NCBI GenBank assembly: GCA_046351395.1
Contig: JAXLYP010000031.1
Location: forward strand, 70,963 to 134,962
Length of the DNA stretch: 64,000 nt
Origin: CAYYKK01 sp046351395
Lineage (GTDB): Bacteria; Myxococcota_A; Polyangia; Polyangiales; Polyangiaceae
Reading direction: 5' to 3'
A program made the position numbers and the translations under genes. This document shows positions 9,484 to 18,871 of this stretch, one piece after another (position 1 is the first letter of the stretch; each line of letters begins with the position of its first letter). Below the pieces are notes generated by a model that saw only the letters and a list, made by a program, of their open reading frames with translations, ran no database searches and was not told where the DNA came from.

Positions 9484-9663
9484 AAACAGCGCGCGCAAGT
9501 CTGACACACCCATGAGATCAACCGCCGAGAGCGCCCGCAGCTTGCTTCGTGTTGGCGCCTTGGCGTCTGCGCGGTCGATCCTCTGGCTCTGTCGGGATCG
9601 CGCGCGCTGGTTGAGAGCGCCGAACATCGTCGGTGCTCTGGATCGCCGCCGGCGCAGACTTCG

Positions 9664-12600
9664 TCAGCCGGGGTTCCAGACCGTGCCGATGCGCCTTCGC
9701 TCGGCGTAGGACTCCGGGGAGAGCGCGTAGCGGATCAGCTCGTTGGTCACCGGGTGTTGGAGCAGGAGCCGCGGGTTCTCCAGGGAGCGCGAGATCTCGA
9801 CGTCGTACATCCGGAGGTAGTCGATGGCGGCCACGAGGTTCCCCGAGAGGACGTAGCCCGTGCGGTACTCGCTGCGACGGACGCCGATCGAGACGGCGCG
9901 GAAGTCGAAGTTCGCGAGCAAACTCGGGGCGAGCTCCTCGAGCATTCGCCGCTGCTTCCGCCCGATCGCGCGCTGCATGTTGGGCGACATCTGCTGGGCC
10001 GCGTGTTCGCGCGCGGGACCGATCTCGCCGACGCCGAACTGCGGGAGCACGCACCGCATCGCGGAGACGATGAGCGCGTCCCCCATGTCGACGGGGATCT
10101 CGTCGAGCCACGCCATCCCGACCGCGACGCGGAGCATGAGGCGGCCGAGGCCGAACATCTGCTCCGCCTCGCTCAGATCCGCGAACGAGATGTGGCCGAC
10201 GAGCGCGGGGGGATCCCCTGGGTACGCGCGCATCGCGCCCTGCCACGACGGCGTGAGGTAAATCTCGAACTCCGGGACGCCGAGCGCGCGCGCGACGCGA
10301 TCCGCGAGGGCGCGCGTCGGGTGCATGTCGCGCGGGTTCAGGCGCTCGCGCGAGCCCACGCCGAGGCTCGAGAGCTCGAAGCGGAGCGCCTTCGCCGCGA
10401 TCGGCGCGAGCGCGAGGGCTCCGTCGATCACTGGGGAGCGCGCCTCGGGCAGGAGCGCACGTGAGATCTCGGAACCTCCGTACGCGTTCGCGTACGGCGT
10501 GTCCGGCTCGAGGCGCCTCGTCCGGAGCTGGTTCACGCGCTCCGTGGGGATCTCGCCCAGCGCGGAGCGGACCTCCTCGACCGGGAGGCGCTCCTCCGCG
10601 CGGCCGTCGATCGCGAGCGCGGAGTCGAGGCAGCTCAAGGTCGCCGAGAGGACGGTGCCGGTCGCGGCGATCGTCGCGCCGCGGATCGCGGTGAACTGGC
10701 TCGGCTCCGCGAGCCGCATCATCGTGTCGGACTCGTTCGTGAGGAGCTCGCGCAGCACGATGACCGCCTCCTTGTTCCGACCGACCGCGAGGAGCCCCTG
10801 ACCGAGGGCGGCGCGCATCTCGGGCACGGCGCCCATCGCCGCCGCGGACTGGAGGTGGGCGACGCCGTCCGTCGCGCGCTTCAGCACGTTCACCTCGATG
10901 AGGCCGAGCGTGAGCATCCAGCGCGCCTCGAGCGGCCGCCGACGCGCCCGCGCGAGCTCGATGATCTGCTCGAGCACGCGCGCGAACGCGGCCGCGCCAT
11001 CCGCGGTCTCGGTTCGATAGGCGCGCCCGAGCTGGGTCCACGGTCTGAGATCCTGTGGCGAGGAGACGATCGCGTCGCTCAGGGCCTGGGCCATCGCGAC
11101 GCCGTCGCCGGCGTTCTGACACACGTCCGCGAGGCGGATGAAGTACTCCGTCCGCGCGGCGAAATCCGTCTCGTTCTCCGCGAGTCGGCCGAGGGTCGAG
11201 CGCACGAGGGCGACGTTCTCGATCTTCACCGCGAGCTGGTACAGCCGCTCCAGCGCGGGCTTGCTCTTCGGGTCGATCTGGAGGAGCTGCGTGAGCGTCT
11301 CCTGCGCGGCGTCGATCTGGCCGAGCGGGCCCTCGTAGACGTCCGCGAGCTGGAAGTGCGCCGCGATGCGAGCCTTCGGGTCGGCCGCGATCTGGATGAT
11401 CCGGAGCAGCGTGTCCCGGGCCTCGGACCACGCCTTCTGCGCCTGGTAGAGCCGAGCGAGCAGGAACTGCGAGCCGACGTCCTCCGGGTTCACCCCGAGG
11501 ACGCGCTGCATCGCCGCGATCGCCGGGCCGTAGTCCGGGCGCTCGTCCTGCGTCTCGCCGAGCTCGAGCGTCGCGATCGCGATCTGGCAGCCGAGCACGA
11601 CCGTTTGCTCCGGGCTCCGCACGCGATCGAGCGCGGCGCGCAAGCGCTCGACGAGCCGACGCGGATCGCCCTTCAAGAGGCGCGAGAGCGCGACCGCCGC
11701 GGGGCGGTTCTCCGGATCGCTCGAGAGCGCGTTCTCGTACAGATCGAGCGCCTGGCGCTCGTCCCGGACGTGCGAGAGCAAGAGCTCGGCCGCGCGGACC
11801 ATGTGCCCGGCCTTTTGGACCGGGTGCTCGACGAGCTTCGCGAGCGCGAGCTGGCTCTTGATGACGCCCTTCGCGTCGCCGAGCTTCGTCGCGAGGCGGT
11901 CCAGACCTCGGGCGGCGAGGAGGCTGTCCGGCCAGAGCGCGAGCGCGTCCCCGTACGCGTCGTTCGCGATCCGAATCTCGGAGTCCGTCTCCGCGCGCTC
12001 ACAGAGGATCGCCTCCTCGAGGAAGAACGCAGCCTTCCCGAGGGGATCGGACGTCATCTCGCGTCGCGCGTGGATCGCAGCGAGCATCTGCCCACGCGCG
12101 GCGAGGAGCGCGGGGTGGGGGACGCCCACCCCCATCACCAGCTTGCTCGCGACGCGCATCACCGTGTCGAGCGCGGCGCTGTCGCGCGGGAACTCGTGCG
12201 TGATCCGGCCGAGGGCGTCGAGCGTCGTGCTCGGACCGACTTTGTCCTCCATCGCGACGAGCTCCCACAGCGCGCCCGCGCGCGCCGCGCGGGAGCCGAA
12301 CACCGAGGCCTCGGCGTAGAGGGTCTGCGTGAGGGACGCGTGGACCGAGCGATCCCGGTGGAGGTGTTCCAAGCGGCGGAGCGCGGGCACGTGCCCCGGG
12401 ACGACCGTGACGAGCGCCTCCAGCACCTCGACCGCTTGCTGCGGAGACACCTTCGCGAGCACCCCCGCGAGCGACACGCGGAGGCTGTGATCGAGCGAGG
12501 CGATGGGCTTGCGCTCGAGCCAACGCGCGTAGAGACGCGTCAGCGCCTGCACGTTCGCGTCGCTCGGGTCGGCCACCGCGCGGCGCGTGTAGATCCGCTC

Positions 12601-15588
12601 GAGGGCCTCGAGGACGAGCGGATCGTAGGGCGTCTCCTCGTTCGCGAGCGCCATGCGCGCCGCCTCGTCCGCGCGCTCGAGCGTGATCGCCGCCGCCGCG
12701 TCCTTGCCGAGGCAGAGCTCCTCGACCTCGGCTCGGGTCACGAGCAAATGCATCAGGCCGAGCGCGTCGCTCTCGAGCTCGCACAGCTTGTCGAGCTGCT
12801 CGACGAGCTTGTCGTGCATCTTCGCCGCGCGGAGCAGGCGGACCGTACCCACTCGCGGCAGCGGGTGATCGGGGCGGAGCTGGGCCGCCTCGCGGAGCGC
12901 CGCGACCGCGTCGAGCGGGGCCTTGCGGTTCATCTCGTCGAGCTCCGCGATCTCGAACCACGTCTCGAAGCGATCGTCCGTCTGGACCGACACGAGCGCG
13001 GTGAGCGCCTTGCGCGCTTCGTCGAATCGCATCGCGCGCTTCAACACGTTGACGCGCGCGCGCAGCGCCTCCGCGCTCTTCGGGCTCGACGTGATCGCGC
13101 GGTCGACGAGCGCGAGCGCGCGATCGCGGTCCCCCACGCGCTCCGCGAGATCGGCGGCCTCGAGCAGCAAGAACGTCCGCAGGCCGGCATCGTCCGTGAT
13201 CTTCGCCTCCTCGGCGAGCGCCCGCGACAGGCGATCCTGATCGTTCGCGCGGCGCGCGTTGCGGCTCATCGCGAGGAGCGCCGTCCGGCGCCCCGGCTCG
13301 AGGGCGAGGATGCGGTCGACGATCTCCATCGCGCGCTTCGGATCCGCGAGGTCGTCCTCGTAGATGCTGAGCGCCTTCTCGAGGAGCGCGATCTTCCGGG
13401 ACTTGTCCGCCTCGAGCGCCTCCGCTTGGAGGTAGAGGTCGAGGCGAGCCTCGACGCGCTGCACGTCGGTGGGCTGGGTCAGCTGCGTCCCCGAAAGGAG
13501 CGCCGAGAGATCTTCGAAGAGCCCGACGTTGCCGGGCTCGAGGACCCACGCCGCGCGCAGCGTCTCGATCGCTTGCTGCTTCTGGTTCAGGTGGCGGACG
13601 CAGATGTCCGCGGCGCGCCGATACGCCGCGATCCGCTGGCGGATGGGTCGATCGCTGTTCGCCTCGAGCACGTACGTCCGCACCCGATCCGCGTGCCGCC
13701 CGAGGCGCTGGAGCGCTGCGTCGAGGCGGTCCCGCGTGGCCTGGCTCGAGGGTTCGTGCTGGAGCGCGCGGCCGGCCATGTCCGCCGCGACGTCCGGGCG
13801 GCCGAGGCGCTGGTACGCGTCCGCGAGGCGCCCGTATTCGAACGCGATGTGGCTCGGCTGGGTGACGAGCGCGAGGCGCTTCTGACGGATCTCCGCGACC
13901 TTCGCGAAATTGCCGTCCGCGTCGTAGAGCGCGGCGAGCTCGTCGAGGACCCGCACGCGCGTCGGCGAGTTCTGCGGCGCGCGCCCGTCCGCCAAGGTGA
14001 GGAGCGAGATCGCCTGCGTGCTGTCCTTCGCGCGATCGAGCATCGTGCGCGCGGCCGCGTAGAACATGCGAGAGGCGCGCGCGTTGTCCGCTTCGCGCTC
14101 GCCCTCGACCCGGAGGGCCGAGCCGAGCCGCTCTCCGTTGTCGTGGACCACGAGGTGCCGCAGCAGCGACGCGCGCACGGGGCCGGGGTTCGGCTCGAGC
14201 TCCACGCCGCGCTCCAGGGCCTCCAGCGCGAGCTTGGGATCTTTCAGCTCGTTCTCGAGGATCTCCGCGCGCTCCACGTGGAGCCAAGCCGCGAGCGCGA
14301 CGTCCGCGTCCTTGCCGCGCTCACCGCTCGCGCCGTACGACTCCGCGAGCCGCTGGAGGTGGTCCGCGAGCTCGGGGGCGCGATCCTTCTTTCCCGCCGC
14401 GAGCTCCTTGCGCAGCACCGCCTCGAGCCCGCGCAGCGACGCGGGGTGAGTCCGCTGGAACTTGAGAGCCTCGAGGTACGCGGTGCGAGCCTGCGGCAGC
14501 TGCCCCGAGCTCTCGAACAAGCGCCCCCGCGAGGCGTGGAGATCGGCGCGCGCCTCGTCGGTTTCGGCGAGGGCGATCTCCTCCTGGAGGATCTGAAGCG
14601 CCTCGACGCGCTCGGGCCGTTGGCCGAGCAGCCGTCGGAGCCGGTAGAGCGCCGCGTGGAACGTCGGCACGAGCTTGCGCGCCGACTCGTAGTGCTTGCG
14701 CGCCTCGTCGCGCTCCTCGCGCCCCCACTCCGCGAGCAGGCCGAGCTCGAGCGCCGCGCGCGCCGAGCCCACGGGATCCTCCTGTCGAAGGCGATCCGCG
14801 CGCGCCGCGAGCTCCCCCGCGATCCCCAGATCCTGCGGCTCCGGCGCTGCGGGAGGGGGCTGCTGGGGCTCGACCTTGATGCGGACCGGGAGCTTCTCGA
14901 TCGACTCCTTCGGGGGACCGTCGTCGTCCCCGGGCCGACCACCTCGCCCGCCCGTCATGCTGTAACCGCCCGGCGTCCGCGGGCGCGGCGAGGGCGAGGG
15001 TGCAGGCGGCGGAACATCGTCCGGGGACGTCTTCGAAACGGGCGTGAGGCGCGGCGCGTCCGTCGCGAGCGTCGCCGAGGGGGACGCCGTCCCCATCGTG
15101 CTCGTCACGATCCCCTCCTCCTCGAGCGTCGGCGTCGACGGTCGCGTGACGGAGGCGAGGTTGACCATCGGCATCGCGACGGGGGATTGCGAGCGCTTCG
15201 GCGCACCAAACGGGAGAGTCTTACCGACCGGGGCCATGCTCCCGGAGGGCGAGCGCGGCGGGAGCGGGGGCGGTTTGCGCTCCGGAGGGGGGCCGTCGAG
15301 CGTCAGCGGTCCGTGCGTCGGCGCTGGGCTGGGCGCTGGCGGCGGGACTGGCTTCACGCTTGGAGAAGCCGCGCCAGCTGGGGTGGGCGCGGTGATGGGC
15401 TGGAGCTTCGGGGGATCGATCCCGAACTGCGTCTGCGCGATCTTCGGCGGTCGGAGCCGCGGAACGGGTCGCATCGGCACGTCCCCGCGGGCGGGGGCCG
15501 CCGGCTTTTCGTGCCCGATCAGCGTCTTCGCGGGAGGTGGCGCTTCGCCCTCTTCCTCCCAACCCTTGTCCTCGTCGCCCTCAGCCAC
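9664..15588 (-). CDS. giant tetratricopeptide-repeat protein (1974 residues)
   Basis: One uninterrupted frame of 1974 residues starting MAEGDEDKGWEEEGEAP. The first ~220 residues are Pro/Ser/Thr-rich and low complexity. From about residue 260 to 1700 the sequence is alpha-helical and built of many TPR-like 34-residue pairs (for example ALELGLLAEWGREERDEARK, LADAYQRLGRPDVAADMAGR, QFLLARLYQAQKAWSEARDT). The last ~270 residues carry hydrophobic helices and PTRALADRVARALGVPEFEIYLTP. There is no signal peptide, so a cytoplasmic scaffold is likely. It is on the same strand as ruvB, 122 bases downstream of it, so the two may be co-transcribed. Function unknown; similar giant TPR proteins of no known role are frequent in myxobacteria. 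Confidence 0.88.
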   Translation of the reverse strand: MAEGDEDKGWEEEGEAPPPAKTLIGHEKPAAPARGDVPMRPVPRLRPPKIAQTQFGIDPPKLQPITAPTPAGAASPSVKPVPPPAPSPAPTHGPLTLDGPPPERKPPPLPPRSPSGSMAPVGKTLPFGAPKRSQSPVAMPMVNLASVTRPSTPTLEEEGIVTSTMGTASPSATLATDAPRLTPVSKTSPDDVPPPAPSPSPRPRTPGGYSMTGGRGGRPGDDDGPPKESIEKLPVRIKVEPQQPPPAAPEPQDLGIAGELAARADRLRQEDPVGSARAALELGLLAEWGREERDEARKHYESARKLVPTFHAALYRLRRLLGQRPERVEALQILQEEIALAETDEARADLHASRGRLFESSGQLPQARTAYLEALKFQRTHPASLRGLEAVLRKELAAGKKDRAPELADHLQRLAESYGASGERGKDADVALAAWLHVERAEILENELKDPKLALEALERGVELEPNPGPVRASLLRHLVVHDNGERLGSALRVEGEREADNARASRMFYAAARTMLDRAKDSTQAISLLTLADGRAPQNSPTRVRVLDELAALYDADGNFAKVAEIRQKRLALVTQPSHIAFEYGRLADAYQRLGRPDVAADMAGRALQHEPSSQATRDRLDAALQRLGRHADRVRTYVLEANSDRPIRQRIAAYRRAADICVRHLNQKQQAIETLRAAWVLEPGNVGLFEDLSALLSGTQLTQPTDVQRVEARLDLYLQAEALEADKSRKIALLEKALSIYEDDLADPKRAMEIVDRILALEPGRRTALLAMSRNARRANDQDRLSRALAEEAKITDDAGLRTFLLLEAADLAERVGDRDRALALVDRAITSSPKSAEALRARVNVLKRAMRFDEARKALTALVSVQTDDRFETWFEIAELDEMNRKAPLDAVAALREAAQLRPDHPLPRVGTVRLLRAAKMHDKLVEQLDKLCELESDALGLMHLLVTRAEVEELCLGKDAAAAITLERADEAARMALANEETPYDPLVLEALERIYTRRAVADPSDANVQALTRLYARWLERKPIASLDHSLRVSLAGVLAKVSPQQAVEVLEALVTVVPGHVPALRRLEHLHRDRSVHASLTQTLYAEASVFGSRAARAGALWELVAMEDKVGPSTTLDALGRITHEFPRDSAALDTVMRVASKLVMGVGVPHPALLAARGQMLAAIHARREMTSDPLGKAAFFLEEAILCERAETDSEIRIANDAYGDALALWPDSLLAARGLDRLATKLGDAKGVIKSQLALAKLVEHPVQKAGHMVRAAELLLSHVRDERQALDLYENALSSDPENRPAAVALSRLLKGDPRRLVERLRAALDRVRSPEQTVVLGCQIAIATLELGETQDERPDYGPAIAAMQRVLGVNPEDVGSQFLLARLYQAQKAWSEARDTLLRIIQIAADPKARIAAHFQLADVYEGPLGQIDAAQETLTQLLQIDPKSKPALERLYQLAVKIENVALVRSTLGRLAENETDFAARTEYFIRLADVCQNAGDGVAMAQALSDAIVSSPQDLRPWTQLGRAYRTETADGAAAFARVLEQIIELARARRRPLEARWMLTLGLIEVNVLKRATDGVAHLQSAAAMGAVPEMRAALGQGLLAVGRNKEAVIVLRELLTNESDTMMRLAEPSQFTAIRGATIAATGTVLSATLSCLDSALAIDGRAEERLPVEEVRSALGEIPTERVNQLRTRRLEPDTPYANAYGGSEISRALLPEARSPVIDGALALAPIAAKALRFELSSLGVGSRERLNPRDMHPTRALADRVARALGVPEFEIYLTPSWQGAMRAYPGDPPALVGHISFADLSEAEQMFGLGRLMLRVAVGMAWLDEIPVDMGDALIVSAMRCVLPQFGVGEIGPAREHAAQQMSPNMQRAIGRKQRRMLEELAPSLLANFDFRAVSIGVRRSEYRTGYVLSGNLVAAIDYLRMYDVEISRSLENPRLLLQHPVTNELIRYALSPESYAERRRIGTVWNPG

Positions 15589-15710
15589 CTGCGAATGCTA
15601 CCGAAGCCCGAGGACACGGGCAGAAAAACGAGGAGAACTCGCGAAATCGGCGCCGTCACAGCGCGCGGAGGCCGAGGCCTCACGCGGGAACTCGCAAACG
15701 CCGAGGGCGT

Positions 15711-16736
15711 CTATTCGAAGAGCTTGCCCTGATCGGGGGCGGTCTTGGTGGCGCGACCGAGGAGCTGGAACGCCTTTCGGGTGGCGACGCGCCCGCGCGG
15801 CGTCCGCCCCAGGAAGCCCTGCTGGAGGAGAAACGGCTCGTACACGTCCTCGATCGTGTCGCGCGGCTCGCTGAGGGCGGCCGCGAGCGTATCGAGCCCG
15901 ACGGGCCCGCCGTCGTAGTCGTCGACGAGGATGGTGAGGATTCGGCGGTCCATCGAGTCCAGGCCGTGGACGTCGATGTCGAGCTTCTCGGCGGCCGTCG
16001 CGGCGATCTCCGCGGTCACCCGCCCTTCGCCGAGCACGTCGGCGAAGTCGCGCACCCGCCGGAGCAAGCGGTTCGCGACGCGCGGCGTCCCGCGCGCGCG
16101 GGCCGCGATCCCGCGCGCCCCCGCGTCGTCGATGGGCACTCCCGAAATGCGCGCGCTCCGCTTTACGATCTCTTCGAGCTCGTCCACCGGGTAGTACTCG
16201 AGGCGCGCGACGTACCCGAACCGCGAGAGGAGCGGACCGGTGAGGAGGGCGGTGCGCGTCGTCGCGCCGACGAGCGTGAACGGCTTCAAATCGAGCTGGA
16301 TCGTCGTCGCGTAGGGGCCCTCGCCGGTCATGATGTCGATCTGGAACGACTCGATGGCGGGGTAGAGGCTCTCCTCGACGATCGGCGTGAGGCGGTGGAT
16401 CTCGTCGATGAAGAGGACGTCCCCGCGCTCGAGCTTCGTGAGCAGGCCCGCGAGCGCACCCTTGTGCTCGATCGCGGGGCCGCTCGTCGTGTGGAGCTTC
16501 ACGCCCATCTCGTTCGCGATGATGCACGCGAGCGTCGTCTTGCCGAGCCCCGGGGGGCCCGAGAAGAGCACGTGATCGAGCGGCTCTCCGCGCTTCTTCG
16601 CGGCCTGGATGAAGACGCCGAGGTTCTCGCGGTGCTTCGCTTGCCCGACGTACTCGGACAGCGTCGCCGGCCTGAAGAGCCGGTCGAAGCGCTCGTCCTC
16701 GGCCGTGGGATGCGGGGAAACCGCGCGATCGACCAT
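15711..16736 (-). CDS. ruvB: Holliday junction branch-migration helicase RuvB
   Basis: 341 residues from the ATG at 16736 (MVDRAVSPHPTAEDERFD), the usual RuvB length. A longer frame starts at 16799 but adds residues not found in the family. Visible motifs are RPATLSEYVGQ, Walker A GPPGLGKTTLACIIANEMG, Walker B VLFIDEIHRL, sensor 1 VGATTRTALLTGPLLSRFG and the winged-helix end (GFLGRTPRGRVATRKAFQLLG). RuvB is the hexameric AAA+ motor that drives branch migration with RuvA. RuvA and RuvC are not adjacent here. The gene diverges from the hybrid sensor gene at 16820. Confidence 0.97.
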   Translation of the reverse strand: MVDRAVSPHPTAEDERFDRLFRPATLSEYVGQAKHRENLGVFIQAAKKRGEPLDHVLFSGPPGLGKTTLACIIANEMGVKLHTTSGPAIEHKGALAGLLTKLERGDVLFIDEIHRLTPIVEESLYPAIESFQIDIMTGEGPYATTIQLDLKPFTLVGATTRTALLTGPLLSRFGYVARLEYYPVDELEEIVKRSARISGVPIDDAGARGIAARARGTPRVANRLLRRVRDFADVLGEGRVTAEIAATAAEKLDIDVHGLDSMDRRILTILVDDYDGGPVGLDTLAAALSEPRDTIEDVYEPFLLQQGFLGRTPRGRVATRKAFQLLGRATKTAPDQGKLFE

Positions 16737-16819
16737 CGGACACGGTCCGTACCGTGCCGAGCCCGCGCCGTCGAGAGACGTCTCGCGTCCTTGGCCCACG
16801 TTCTCTACGATCGGGCGTG

Positions 16820-18871
16820 ATGGCGGATTCGCCTCTCCTGGTCGTCGACGACGACGCGCTCAGCCGACGCGTGTTGACGCGCGCGTTGGAGGTCGCCGGC
16901 TTCCCGTTCGAGGTCGTCGCCGGCGGGGACGAGGCGCTCGCGTGGCTCGCCTCGAACCGCGCGTCCCTGATCTTGCTGGACCTGATGATGCCCCCGCCGG
17001 ACGGCTACGCCGTCCTCAAGCACCTCAAGAGCTCCGAGGCGACGCGGGGCACGCCCGTCGTCGTCCTCACGGGGCTCGACGCGGAGGCCGAGGTGTCGCG
17101 CGCGTTCGAGGAGGGCGCGGACGACTTCGTGCGCAAGCCGTTCCGGACCGCCGAGCTCGTCGCGCGGATCCGCAGCCAGCTCGCGCTGCGCTCCCACGTG
17201 GACGCGCTCGGACGCAAGGAGCAGGACGCGAAGGTCGTGCTCGAGCTGACGCACGCGCTCGCCTCGACGCTCGATTTCCGCAACATCCTCTACACCGTCG
17301 TCCGGCGGATCGCCGAGGTCGCGCGCGTCGATCGGTGCAGCATCGTGCTCGTGCGAGAGGAGGGGAAGATCGGGTACGTCGTCGCCGCGAGCGACGATCG
17401 CGCGATCCGCGATCTGCCCATCGATCTCGGGAAGTACCCGGAGATTCGCCGCGTGCTCGAGACGGGCGAGTCGCTCCTCATCGAGGACGCGCGCGAGCAC
17501 CCCGTCTTCGTCGAGTCGGACCTGCCTCCCCACGTCTTCCGGTCGCTCGCGATCATCCCGATCATCTACGAGGAGAAACCCCTCGGCGTCCTGTCCTTGC
17601 GCGGGAGGCTCCCGGGCGCGACGCGCGAGCACGAGCTCTGGGTGGCGAGGATGATCGCGAGCGCGATGGCGATCGCCCTGCGCAACGCGCGCATGATGCA
17701 GACGCTGCGCGACCAGACGCGCGAGAGCACGTACGCGCGGTTCGAGGCGGAGCGGAAGATCCGCGCGCTCGAGCCGTACGCGGACTTCTTCCACTCCTCC
17801 GCGGAGGGCATCGCCGTGCTGGACGCGGAGGGGGCGGTGCTCTTCTCGAACCTGCGCGCGAGCGAGATCACGGGCCGCTCCAAGGAGCTCATCGCGGAGG
17901 CGCGCTTCGGCGAGCTCATCGTCGCGGAGGAGCGCGCCGAGTTCCAGGCCATGCTCAACCGGTTCGCGGTCGATCGACAGCCCGCGACGCGCGACTTCAC
18001 GGTGCAAAGCGGTCCGAGCACGCCCGTCGCGCCCGTCCACCCGGACCGCGGCGGGGAGGCTGCCGAACCCCGCATCGTCGTGAGCATGAGCTTCGTTCGC
18101 GTCGTCGACGCGGACGCGATCCTCGTCTCGTTCAGGGACGTGACCGCGGACCGCGCGACGGCCGCGGAGCTCACGAAGACGAAGGAGTTCCTCGAGCGCG
18201 TGATCGAGAGCTCGGTGGACGCGATCATCTCCGCGGACATGCGCGGCAGGGTCCTCCTCTTCAACCGAGCCGCGGAGCGCGTCTTCGGCTACTCCGCGAA
18301 GCAGGTCGTTCGGCGGATGAACGTGCGCGATCTCTACGCGGATGGCGTCGCCGCGCACCTCATGCAGCTCATCCGCTCCCCCGAGCACGGCGGCGTGGGC
18401 CGCCTCGAGGCGTTCACGACGGAGGTGCTCGCGTCGGACGGGCGGAGGATCCCCGTCCAGGTGTCCGCCGCGCTCATCATGGATCGCGGCATTCCGATCG
18501 GCTCGGTCGGCGTCATGACGGACCTGCGCGATCGACTGCGCATGGAGGCGAGCCTGAGCGAGGCGATGGAGGAGCTCCGGGCGCGAGAAAAGACGGCGTT
18601 CATCGCGGAGCTCGCGGGCGCGGCGGCGCACGAGCTGAACCAACCGCTCACCAGCGTTCTTGGATATGCTGAGATCATGAGGCGCCGTGTCAAGCTTGGC
18701 GAGCCGGTGCTCCGAGAGACCGAGGCCATCGCGAGTGAGGCGGAGCGGATGGCGGAGATCGTCCGCAAGATCGGCAAGATCACGAAGTACGAGACGAAGG
18801 CGTACGTCGGGGACGCAAAGATCATCGACATCGAGCGCTCCTCCAGCGCCGACGGGTCGAAAGGAGACTGA
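16820..18871 (+). CDS. hybrid sensor protein: receiver-GAF-PAS-PAS-HisKA, lacking the ATPase domain
   Basis: 683 residues from the ATG at 16820 (GTG-ATG context). Residues 5-120 are a response-regulator receiver with phospho-acceptor Asp54 (LLDLMMP) and the conserved Lys (VRKPF). Next come a GAF domain (about 140-300, RNILYTVVRRIAEVARVDRC), two PAS domains (about 325-460 and 470-585, VDAIISADMRGRVLLFNRAAERVFGY) and a HisKA dimerisation helix with His604 in AAAHELNQPLTSVLGYAEIM. The protein ends about 80 residues after that His with no N, G1, F or G2 boxes, so it has no catalytic ATPase domain. The next gene begins on the base after its stop codon and encodes a full kinase. The pair may work together; the loss is not a frameshift I could find. 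Confidence 0.9.
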   Translation: MADSPLLVVDDDALSRRVLTRALEVAGFPFEVVAGGDEALAWLASNRASLILLDLMMPPPDGYAVLKHLKSSEATRGTPVVVLTGLDAEAEVSRAFEEGADDFVRKPFRTAELVARIRSQLALRSHVDALGRKEQDAKVVLELTHALASTLDFRNILYTVVRRIAEVARVDRCSIVLVREEGKIGYVVAASDDRAIRDLPIDLGKYPEIRRVLETGESLLIEDAREHPVFVESDLPPHVFRSLAIIPIIYEEKPLGVLSLRGRLPGATREHELWVARMIASAMAIALRNARMMQTLRDQTRESTYARFEAERKIRALEPYADFFHSSAEGIAVLDAEGAVLFSNLRASEITGRSKELIAEARFGELIVAEERAEFQAMLNRFAVDRQPATRDFTVQSGPSTPVAPVHPDRGGEAAEPRIVVSMSFVRVVDADAILVSFRDVTADRATAAELTKTKEFLERVIESSVDAIISADMRGRVLLFNRAAERVFGYSAKQVVRRMNVRDLYADGVAAHLMQLIRSPEHGGVGRLEAFTTEVLASDGRRIPVQVSAALIMDRGIPIGSVGVMTDLRDRLRMEASLSEAMEELRAREKTAFIAELAGAAAHELNQPLTSVLGYAEIMRRRVKLGEPVLRETEAIASEAERMAEIVRKIGKITKYETKAYVGDAKIIDIERSSSADGSKGD

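Noticed and set aside
10855..15732. 1625-codon plus-strand open frame
   Set aside because: Arg/Glu/Leu-biased shadow of the giant TPR gene; no domain and no start site.
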